Shown piece after piece: positions 19,064 through 26,058 of a stretch of 64,000 nucleotides of DNA. A program made the position numbers and the translations under genes. The stretch comes from an uncultured Macellibacteroides sp. (lineage in GTDB: Bacteria; Bacteroidota; Bacteroidia; Bacteroidales; Tannerellaceae). Under the pieces are notes generated by a model, which searched no databases, was not told the origin of the DNA, and worked only from the letters and a program-made list of their open reading frames with translations. How positions within the stretch are numbered: position 1 is the stretch's first letter; each line of letters begins with the position of its first letter. The stretch spans positions 3,733,054-3,797,053 of the forward strand of contig NZ_OY762974.1 of NCBI RefSeq assembly GCF_963667135.1, read 5' to 3'.

Positions 19064-21379
19064 ATGAGAAATAGTGCGATATTAGTTTCTTTATTTTTGA
19101 TGCTTCTGCAACCGCTTTCAGCGCAGCGGGTAGGACTTGTTCTTAGTGGAGGCGGTGCAAAAGGAGCAGCACATATTGGTGTTATAAAGGCACTTGAAGA
19201 AAATAATATTCCGATCGACTATATAGCCGGCACTTCTATTGGATCGATTATTGGCAGCCTTTATGCGATGGGATATACGCCCGACGAAATGCTTGAACTT
19301 TTGCTTTCAAAAGAATTTGGCTATTGGCAAACCGGTGTAGTAGAGGATGATTACTCCTACTACTTCAAGAAACCCGATGTTACTCCCGATTTTTCTCACT
19401 TTACTATAGATATTTCTGATTCGCTGCAGGTAAAAACCAGTTTCTTTCCACAAAGTTTGGTTAACCCTATTCAGATGAATCAGGCTTTCGTTACTTTATT
19501 TGCTCAGGCTACAGCAAAGGCTATATGGAATTTCGACAACTTGTTCGTACCTTTCCGTTGTATTGGATCTGATATCTATAATAAAAGAGCCGTTGTATTC
19601 AGAAACGGCGATTTAGGCGACGCAGTAAGAGCCTCTATGTCTTTTCCATTTGTTTTCAAACCTATATGGAAGGACAGTGTTCCTCTGTTTGATGGAGGAA
19701 TTTACGACAATTTTCCGGTTACAACGATGAAATCGGACTTTAATCCGGACTTTATCTTAGGATCGGTAGTTGCCAGTGTGAATAATAAGCCTAGCGAGAA
19801 TCCGTATAATCAGATGGAAACAATGGTTATGCAGAAGACAGAATACGATGTTCCTGATGAAGATGGCATGATTCTAAAATTTCAATTTACTGATGTGTCT
19901 TTACTGGATTTCCAAAAAGCAAAGGAATTGATGGATATAGGCTACAGAAGAACTTTATCCATTATAGATTCCATCAAAATGAGAGTTCCCCGAGAAGTTA
20001 CGAAAGAGGAATTAAGTCAGAAGCGCAAACAATATAAAGAAGGCCTCCCTCCCCTCATTTTTAAAAACATTTATATATCCGGGGTGACGGATGCGCAGCG
20101 AAAATATATTGAAGCCCAGCTGCATCGTGATATCAATAATGAGTTCTCAATGGAAGAATTCCGCCGGGCTTATTTCAAAATGCTATCTTATTCGAAAATA
20201 AAGGAAATAATTCCACATGCAGTTTATAATCGGAAAGAAAAGTACTTCGATTTATATCTGGATGTTACAGTAAAAGACGAAATAAAAGTGTCTTTTGGAG
20301 GAAATGTATCTTCGCATCAGGCCAATCAACTTTTTTTAGGCATTAACTATCAATCGCTGGCACATTTAGCTGCAGATTATACGGCTAATTTTCATGTAGG
20401 AAACTCTTTCAGCGGAGTTTTATTTAATGCGCGCAGTTATCTGAAAACACGAATTCCGTCTTATCTGAATATTCAGGGAGCTTATTCGTTTAAGAAATAC
20501 TCTGAAAGTCAGTCTCTCTTCTATGAAGATGTACTTCCCTCTTTTATTCAGCAAAAAGAAAGCTATTTAAAGGTAAAACTTGGTCTTCCCTTTCTTAATA
20601 GAGCAAAAGCCGAAGTTGGAGTTTCTTATGGACATCTTAATGATTTCTATTTTCAGACATCAAACATACTTTTCGCAAATTCAAAATTCGATAATAGCAG
20701 CTACGATCTTTTTTCTGCTTCTCTGCGCATTGAAGGCAATTCGTTGGATGATAAACTGTATCCCGTTTCTGGAAAGCAGCAATACCTTATGGCTCAGTAT
20801 ATAAATGGAAAAGAAAAATACAAACCTGCTACAACTACGGCATACACTGCAACCAACGATGGAGATCACAGTTGGTTGCAAATTAAGGGCCGATTACATA
20901 ATTATCATCAATTCTCAAATAAATTCAATCTGGGTTATACTGCCGAAATGGTTATTTCCAGCAAGAATCTATATAACAATTACACAGCTTCTATTTTGCA
21001 AGCTCCGGCTTTTACGCCAACTCCTCATAGCACAATTGTGTTTAACGAAGCGTTTAGGGCGAATCAATATGCGGCGATAGGTTTATCTCCCATTTTTAAG
21101 CTTAGTAAATTTGTACAATTCCGTACCGATTTTTATTGCTTTGCTCCGATGTATGAAATAAAGAAAGAGATCATATCAACAGGATCATCCTATGTGGATG
21201 TACCCTATTATGGTAAGTTTATGCGTTCGTATAATTTCATGGGTGAGACCTCTTTGGTAATTAGATTGCCATTTGCTTCTATTAGCTTATATGCCAACGG
21301 TTACAGCTATCCAAAGCAAAACTTTAACTTTGGATTAAATATTGGATACCTTCTGTTTAATCCAAAAATGTTGGACTAA
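19064..21379 (+). CDS. Patatin-like phospholipase with POTRA and outer-membrane beta-barrel
   Basis: 771 residues. Signal peptide to about residue 20 (PLSA-QR). Patatin domain about 24-330 with oxyanion motif SGGGAKG, nucleophile GTSIGS (S58) and catalytic Asp in FDGGIYDNF (D210). A POTRA-like segment follows (about 335-415), then a C-terminal region of alternating beta-strands ending at LLFNPKMLD, like a 16-stranded surface-antigen barrel. The architecture is that of PlpD-type type Vd autotransporters, so the lipase domain is probably held at or released from the cell surface, although orientation is not proven. It stands alone before the tRNA cluster. Confidence 0.88.
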   Translation: MRNSAILVSLFLMLLQPLSAQRVGLVLSGGGAKGAAHIGVIKALEENNIPIDYIAGTSIGSIIGSLYAMGYTPDEMLELLLSKEFGYWQTGVVEDDYSYYFKKPDVTPDFSHFTIDISDSLQVKTSFFPQSLVNPIQMNQAFVTLFAQATAKAIWNFDNLFVPFRCIGSDIYNKRAVVFRNGDLGDAVRASMSFPFVFKPIWKDSVPLFDGGIYDNFPVTTMKSDFNPDFILGSVVASVNNKPSENPYNQMETMVMQKTEYDVPDEDGMILKFQFTDVSLLDFQKAKELMDIGYRRTLSIIDSIKMRVPREVTKEELSQKRKQYKEGLPPLIFKNIYISGVTDAQRKYIEAQLHRDINNEFSMEEFRRAYFKMLSYSKIKEIIPHAVYNRKEKYFDLYLDVTVKDEIKVSFGGNVSSHQANQLFLGINYQSLAHLAADYTANFHVGNSFSGVLFNARSYLKTRIPSYLNIQGAYSFKKYSESQSLFYEDVLPSFIQQKESYLKVKLGLPFLNRAKAEVGVSYGHLNDFYFQTSNILFANSKFDNSSYDLFSASLRIEGNSLDDKLYPVSGKQQYLMAQYINGKEKYKPATTTAYTATNDGDHSWLQIKGRLHNYHQFSNKFNLGYTAEMVISSKNLYNNYTASILQAPAFTPTPHSTIVFNEAFRANQYAAIGLSPIFKLSKFVQFRTDFYCFAPMYEIKKEIISTGSSYVDVPYYGKFMRSYNFMGETSLVIRLPFASISLYANGYSYPKQNFNFGLNIGYLLFNPKMLD

Positions 21380-21403
21380 AAGTTAAAAAACTAAAGAAAA
21401 AGC

Positions 21404-21433
21404 TTGCAGAAATAAAACAAATAGCTACCTTTG
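21404..21433 (+). promoter_or_regulatory. Promoter of the tRNA-Arg cluster
   Basis: A -33 type TTG (21404-21406) is separated by 19 bases from TACCTTTG (21426-21433), an exact Bacteroidota promoter layout, 22 bases before the first tRNA. Confidence 0.75.
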
Positions 21434-21454
21434 CACTCGCAATCACGAAGTAAT

Positions 21455-21528
21455 GGCCGCGTAGCTCAACTGAATAGAGTAGCTGACTACGGATCAGCCG
21501 GTTACAGGTTTGAATCCTGTCGCGGTCA
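21455..21528 (+). tRNA. tRNA-Arg (anticodon ACG), copy 1
   Basis: 74 nt cloverleaf: acceptor arm GGCCGCG pairs with CGCGGTC (one G-U), anticodon stem GCTGA/TCAGC with loop CTACGGA gives anticodon ACG, T arm ACAGG/CCTGT. CCA is not encoded. A34 is expected to be edited to inosine to read CGU, CGC and CGA. Confidence 0.95.
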
Positions 21529-21552
21529 CAAATTCGGATAAGATAAACTAAT

Positions 21553-21626
21553 GGCCACGTAGCTCAACTGAATAGAGTAGCTGACTACGGATCAGCCGGT
21601 TACAGGTTTGAATCCTGTCGTGGTCA
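21553..21626 (+). tRNA. tRNA-Arg (anticodon ACG), copy 2
   Basis: Same as copy 1 except acceptor pair 5:68, which is A-T instead of G-C (GGCCACG with CGTGGTC). The change is compensated on both sides, so the copy is under structural selection and likely functional. Confidence 0.95.
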
Positions 21627-21660
21627 CAAATTAGTTTTAGCGTTTTTTACATATTAGATT

Positions 21661-21734
21661 GGCCGCGTAGCTCAACTGAATAGAGTAGCTGACTACGGAT
21701 CAGCCGGTTACAGGTTTGAATCCTGTCGCGGTCA
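21661..21734 (+). tRNA. tRNA-Arg (anticodon ACG), copy 3
   Basis: Identical in sequence to copy 1. The three genes lie 24 and 34 bases apart in one orientation and probably make a single precursor. Confidence 0.95.
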
Positions 21735-21738
21735 CACA

Positions 21739-21776
21739 AAAAAAAGGATACTTCAATATTGAGGTATCCTTTTTTT
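21739..21776 (+). terminator. Terminator of the tRNA cluster
   Basis: AAAAAAGGATACTTCAA pairs with TTGAGGTATCCTTTTTTT (one G-U), directly after tRNA copy 3. Confidence 0.88.
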
Positions 21777-21847
21777 GTGTATGTGAAGATATCCATAAAG
21801 ATTCCGGATCATGAAGGATCAAGGGGATCAACCCGAAAAGTTGGGGG

Positions 21848-22768
21848 CTATGCATAAATATTGGTTAATCTAAAAAGAAAATAGGAAATATTCTTTACCC
21901 CTCTCAGGCATGCCCTGAAACTTTTTATTTTAGCGTTGAAAGATTCAGCCGAAGCATTTGTCGACCGATTGTCAAAGTAATTGATGATTGTTTGATAGTG
22001 TGCCGAGATTGATCTTTTTACAGTGTTGAACTGTTTAAACCCCGCTTGTTCAATCTGTTCATACCAGTGTGCCAGACGAGTAAACGCAACTACTTTTTCT
22101 TTCACGGTATGATAGATATGTCTGAGCTGCATGGTCAGGTTGTAAGATCTTTCCAGGGAAGGATACCAATGAAAAAGGACTTCAGCTCTGGCCCTTTGAT
22201 TCGGAGTCCATTTATTCTCTGTTTTAAATAGCAGGTAGCGGCTTCTTGCCAAAAGTTGTTTACGGGTTTCACCGTTTTTCAGAATTTCAGGAGAATACTT
22301 TCTTCCGGCTTCTTTAGCTAACTCCATCTCTTTACTTTCCTGTTCGATTGCCTCCCAGCGATGTACCACACGGATGTCCTGCAATGCTTCAGTGGCTAGC
22401 TTTTGTACATGAAAACGGTCGGTAACAAGAGTTGCTTTGGGAAACGCCCGCCGAACGATCATCTCCATATTGGCGGCCATATCGATTGTAACTTCTTTGA
22501 CTTTTAGTCGTTTAGAATGATTGATTCTGTTTAAAACGTCAAGAACATCAGAGGCCATGGTCCCTTTTACGATAGCGACGATACTTCCTTTTTTACCTTT
22601 GGCTTGCTTATTGGTGAGAATCGTATAAAGTTCATCATAAGTCAGAGCCGTTTCATCCAGACTCAGATGGGAGCCAATGTTTTCGGGGAAAAGAACCCAT
22701 TTGTCTGCGTGTTCCCGTTGGTCCCACTCATAGAAGTCAGATAAGAAGAGCCGGTATTGTTCTTCCAA
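21848..22768 (-). CDS. ISL3/ISAon1-family transposase, catalytic part (orfB)
   Basis: 306 residues from a TTG; the frame is open a further 24 codons upstream without an ATG, so it is probably made by frameshift from orfA. DDE-type features: SLDETAL (first Asp), a VTDRFHV segment (second Asp) and ASAESFNAKIKSFRA (Glu plus Asn/Lys typical of the ISL3 group). The C-terminus stops at the left inverted repeat. It catalyses cut-and-paste transposition. The full-length frame suggests the element could be active if the frameshift works. Confidence 0.88.
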   Translation of the reverse strand: MEEQYRLFLSDFYEWDQREHADKWVLFPENIGSHLSLDETALTYDELYTILTNKQAKGKKGSIVAIVKGTMASDVLDVLNRINHSKRLKVKEVTIDMAANMEMIVRRAFPKATLVTDRFHVQKLATEALQDIRVVHRWEAIEQESKEMELAKEAGRKYSPEILKNGETRKQLLARSRYLLFKTENKWTPNQRARAEVLFHWYPSLERSYNLTMQLRHIYHTVKEKVVAFTRLAHWYEQIEQAGFKQFNTVKRSISAHYQTIINYFDNRSTNASAESFNAKIKSFRACLRGVKNISYFLFRLTNIYA

Positions 22769-22811
22769 TTGCTTCCCGTCTACACCATAAAATTCACCAA
22801 CAGTACGACAG

Positions 22812-23165
22812 CTAACAGGATGAGTATCTATGTAATTCTTTTAAAAAAGACGCAAATTCTTGCGTCAAACGAGTTCCTTTAGCTACCATATCCCAATTCC
22901 TGCAGACAATATCCCCTGTGCTATGATTGGTCCACCTTCTACGCCTTACCTGCAGAATCACCACTTTCCCTCGTAGGGGATAGTCTTGTATGGCTACACT
23001 GGGATAAAATCCTTTTGATTCAAGTTTATCTTCTTTATATTCCTCAGGAATAATATTGAGTTCTTCCAGATGAATGGTAATGGTCGAACTTGTCTTTTCT
23101 GCAAATACTACTTCAAAGTATTTTAATACGCCTTCCGGCAATAGCAATTCATAGCCTGTTTCCAT
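22812..23165 (-). CDS. ISAon1-family transposase N-terminal region (orfA)
   Basis: 117 residues from the ATG at 23165; an in-frame TTG at 23201 lies inside the terminal repeat and is unlikely. It has a predicted DNA-binding part with basic QVRRRRWTNHSTG, matching the short N-terminal ORF that accompanies ISAon1-type transposases. It ends at HRYSSC-stop. orfB lies in the +1 frame; the T6A4 tract at 22839-22848 (minus strand TTTTTTAAAA) near the junction is a candidate slippage site that would fuse the two. Confidence 0.8.
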   Translation of the reverse strand: METGYELLLPEGVLKYFEVVFAEKTSSTITIHLEELNIIPEEYKEDKLESKGFYPSVAIQDYPLRGKVVILQVRRRRWTNHSTGDIVCRNWDMVAKGTRLTQEFASFLKELHRYSSC

Positions 23166-23232
23166 AGCTGCAAATGTAGCTCCTTTTCTATTACCCCCCA
23201 ACTTTTCGGCTTGATCCGATTCCTTTCCGTTT

Positions 23233-23317
23233 TTCGTTCCTTATAGGATTGGATGAATAAAGATATATCTTTCGATCTTAAAAGATATAAGGAACGAAGT
23301 TAAAAGATATATCTTTT
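23233..23317. repeat. AT-rich inverted repeats beside the IS
   Basis: TTCGTTCCTTATA (23233-23245) is repeated inverted at 23286-23298. The self-complementary AAAGATATATCTTT occurs inside the loop (23259-23272) and again, as AAAAGATATATCTTTT, at 23302-23317, followed by T8. No ORF covers it. It may be the terminator of a lost gene or a small repeat element. Confidence 0.6.
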
Positions 23318-23461
23318 TTTTGCAAAAAAAATCCTTCACATCCTACACCTACTGATCTGACATGGTATTGGTATTTAATTTACCTAGAATGAGGTATTTC
23401 AGTAAAATGTATCATTGCTGATCTTTGTTTCGTAAATTAAACAACTAAAAGACCTGCAATT

Positions 23462-23992
23462 ATGGCAACGAAAGTCCTCATAGCTCCCGGATACTGTGGT
23501 TCGGATGATAACCACTGGCAATCTTATTGGCAAAAAGAAAATAAGGAATACATCCGCATTGAACAACGTGATTGGTATCACCCTGTTGCTGACGAATGGG
23601 CTGATACGATCGAGAAGTATGTACGCGAGAGTTTAGACGATGTCGTTGTTGTTGCGCATAGTTTAGCGTGTATAACCTTAGCCATTTGGGCACAAAAAAC
23701 AAATTTATCTATTAAAGGTGCTTTGCTGGTTGCTCCCCCAAATATCGAATGCGAAAAACTAAGATCGGTTATAAAAGGATTTTCACCTGTACCTATGCAA
23801 GAATTGCCCTTCAAGAGTATTCTTTTAGCAAGTACAAACGACGAATATATGAACATTGATCAGGCAGAAGTCCTTGCTAATCATTGGAAAAGCACTTTTG
23901 TGAATATAGGAAATAAAGGGCATATAAATGCGAATTCAAATCTAATGAACTGGCCTGAAGGACGAGCTTACCTTTCTGCCCTGATTTATTAA
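23462..23992 (+). CDS. RBBP9/YdeN-family alpha/beta hydrolase
   Basis: 176 residues, no signal peptide. Starts ATKVLIAPGYCGSDDNHW, the usual RBBP9/YdeN opening, with nucleophile motif VVAHSLAC (S67) and late Asp (NDEY) and His (GNKGHINANS) giving a plausible triad. Small cytosolic serine hydrolases; substrates are mostly unknown. Stands alone between the insertion sequence and a CocE-like hydrolase. A one-mismatch -7 box (GATCTTTG, about 23420) precedes it. Confidence 0.88.
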   Translation: MATKVLIAPGYCGSDDNHWQSYWQKENKEYIRIEQRDWYHPVADEWADTIEKYVRESLDDVVVVAHSLACITLAIWAQKTNLSIKGALLVAPPNIECEKLRSVIKGFSPVPMQELPFKSILLASTNDEYMNIDQAEVLANHWKSTFVNIGNKGHINANSNLMNWPEGRAYLSALIY

Positions 23993-24115
23993 GACTTCCA
24001 GTAACTATTGTAGATTATATTTTAAAGTTATACAAAATGATATCTTGGTCCTATTAAATGCCAATAAATAAAAAAAAAGAACAACTTCGCTCTTTAAATC
24101 AAGATAATAATTAAC

Positions 24116-24123
24116 TACATTTG
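24116..24123 (+). promoter_or_regulatory. -7 box upstream of the CocE-like gene
   Basis: TACATTTG matches TAnnTTTG, 28 bases before the ATG. Confidence 0.6.
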
Positions 24124-24151
24124 TAGTATTATCAATATCATACCCCCTATT

Positions 24152-25999
24152 ATGAAACGCACGTGTTTACTTATTATCATTCTCTTTACTTTTTTTACGG
24201 GCTATTCTCAACCGATTGATGCGGACTGGGTAAAAGCCAACTATACAAAGAGAGAAGTAATGATTCCTATGAGAGATGGAATTAAGCTTTTTACAGCCGT
24301 TTATGAGCCGGTTAACAAATCCGAAAAACATCCTGTGCTAATTACACGAACTCCATATAAAGCAGCGCCTTACGGGACAACATTCAGTTCGGCCCTTTGG
24401 GAATCGTATGGTGATTATTGCAAAGAAGGATACATCTTTGTATTTCAGGATGTGCGGGGAAAGTGGATGAGTGAGGGAACATTTATGGATGTGCGCCCGT
24501 TTAATCTTAACAAAAAAAAGAAAACAGATATAGATGAAGCCAGTGATACTTACGACACGGTTGAGTGGCTTTTGAAACATACTAAAAATAACAATGGAAA
24601 CGTTGGTGTGTCGGGCTGTTCTTATCCCGGTTTTTATGCTTTGATGGGCGGACTCAGCAATCACCCCGCTATTCGTGCCATTTGTCCGCAGGCTCCTGTT
24701 ACAGATTGGTTTATGGGAGATGACTTTCATCATAACGGCGCTTTCTTGCTGGCCGACGCATTTAACTTTCATTCATCGCAAGGACGACCTCGCCCGGTAC
24801 CAGTTTCGACAAGACAAGAAGGAGCCCCTTTTTATCAGACAGATGAATATTCTTTCTTTTTGAAGACCGGGGCTATTATTAATTTCTCTGCGCTGCTTGG
24901 CGACAGTATAGCATTTTGGAACAAGATGATGGCGCATCCGGATTACGATGCATGGTGGAAAGCACGAAATGTACTCGCAAATTGTTACCATGTACAGCCA
25001 GCTGTATTGGTAGTTGGAGGTTTTTTCGACGCTGAAGATTGTTATGGTTCTCTTGGCTTGTACAAGGCTATAAACAAACAAAGTCCGGATACTAAACTTC
25101 GTTTTATTATGGGACCCTGGTCGCATGGTGCATGGAATTCCAATGACGTTAGTTCGCTGGGCGATATTTCTTTTGGTATGAATACGGCTGCTTATTATTC
25201 TAAAGAGGTGGAAGTTCCTTTTTTTAATTACTACTTGAAAGGGAAGGGTAATCCGGATGATTGGAAAAAGGTTATCATGTTCTTCTCCGGAGAAAATAAG
25301 TGGAAAAGCTTTACGGAATGGCCGCCAAAAAAAGTGGAGATGACTCCCTTATATCTTGGTGAAAAAGGAAAGTTGGAATTTACAGCTCCCGAGGCGATTG
25401 CTTCTTTTTCACAGTATGTTTCCGATCCCTCCCACCCTGTTCCATACACAGATAAGATACTACGATATCGAAGTGCCGATTTTATGACGGGCGACCAGCG
25501 ATTTGCTTCTCGACGTACGGATGTGCTGACATACCAAACCGAGCCTTTAAGTGTCGATATGACTCTTGGAGGTGAATTGTTGGCCGATTTAAAGGTGTCC
25601 ATCTCTACTACCGATGCTGATTTTGTTGTAAAACTTATTGATGTTTTTCCTGACGATGCAGACAATACAGGAGGTATGATGAACGGCTATCAAATGCTGG
25701 TGCGCGGAGACGTTATGCGTGGTAGATACCGCAAAAGTTTTGAAATGCCGGAAGCGTTTATTCCCAATCAGCAAACCACCGTTTCATTTCGACTCAATGA
25801 CATAGCACATACATTCAAAAAGGGTCATCGGGTGATGGTTCAGATCCAAAGTTCCTGGTTTCCTTACGTGGATAGAAACCCCCAGCAGTTCGTAAATATC
25901 TATCAATGCAGTGATTCATATTTTGTGAAATCCGCAATAAAAGTTTTCCATCAGCAAAATCAGGCTTCAAGAATTATCTTACCCGTATTATCAAAATAG
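24152..25999 (+). CDS. Exported CocE/NonD-family acyl hydrolase (X-Pro dipeptidyl-peptidase-like)
   Basis: 615 residues with signal peptide (TGYS-QP near residue 19). An S15-type alpha/beta-hydrolase domain carries GCSYPG (S157), an Asp in FFDAEDCYG and a His in GPWSHGAW; a C-terminal jelly-roll domain (about 430-615) follows, as in cocaine esterase and glutaryl-7-ACA acylase. It hydrolyses ester or amide bonds of small acylated compounds or Xaa-Pro peptides; the substrate cannot be chosen from sequence. A bidirectional terminator separates it from the convergent M3 peptidase. Confidence 0.9.
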   Translation: MKRTCLLIIILFTFFTGYSQPIDADWVKANYTKREVMIPMRDGIKLFTAVYEPVNKSEKHPVLITRTPYKAAPYGTTFSSALWESYGDYCKEGYIFVFQDVRGKWMSEGTFMDVRPFNLNKKKKTDIDEASDTYDTVEWLLKHTKNNNGNVGVSGCSYPGFYALMGGLSNHPAIRAICPQAPVTDWFMGDDFHHNGAFLLADAFNFHSSQGRPRPVPVSTRQEGAPFYQTDEYSFFLKTGAIINFSALLGDSIAFWNKMMAHPDYDAWWKARNVLANCYHVQPAVLVVGGFFDAEDCYGSLGLYKAINKQSPDTKLRFIMGPWSHGAWNSNDVSSLGDISFGMNTAAYYSKEVEVPFFNYYLKGKGNPDDWKKVIMFFSGENKWKSFTEWPPKKVEMTPLYLGEKGKLEFTAPEAIASFSQYVSDPSHPVPYTDKILRYRSADFMTGDQRFASRRTDVLTYQTEPLSVDMTLGGELLADLKVSISTTDADFVVKLIDVFPDDADNTGGMMNGYQMLVRGDVMRGRYRKSFEMPEAFIPNQQTTVSFRLNDIAHTFKKGHRVMVQIQSSWFPYVDRNPQQFVNIYQCSDSYFVKSAIKVFHQQNQASRIILPVLSK

Positions 26000-26041
26000 A
26001 AAAAAAGCCTTCGAAATGAATTTCATTACGAAGGCTTTTTT
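26000..26041. terminator. Bidirectional terminator between cocE-like gene and M3 peptidase
   Basis: AAAAAAAGCCTTCG pairs with CGAAGGCTTTTTT around a 15-base loop that is itself partly self-complementary. Confidence 0.85.
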
Positions 26042-26058
26042 ATATCAATTAGCAAGGA

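Larger units (their letters stand above)
21825..23217 (-). mobile_element. ISAon1-type (ISL3-like) insertion sequence, complete
   Basis: About 1393 bp bounded by inverted repeats of about 23 bp that differ at one base (left end begins GGATCAACCCGAAAAGTTGG; right end, read inward, GGATCAAGCCGAAAAGTTGG). It carries two minus-strand frames that together form one DDE transposase. No clear target duplication is visible: the 8 bases outside each end (gatcaagg and gattcctt) do not match. It sits just beyond the tRNA terminator and breaks no recognisable gene. Confidence 0.85.

Noticed and set aside
21455-21734. Three evenly spaced 74-base repeats that could be taken for a CRISPR-like array
   Set aside because: Each folds as a complete tRNA-Arg and the spacers are short and unequal.
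21735-23460. tRNA-associated genomic island or prophage integrated at tRNA-Arg
   Set aside because: Only one insertion sequence is present, there is no integrase, and no partial tRNA repeat was seen downstream.
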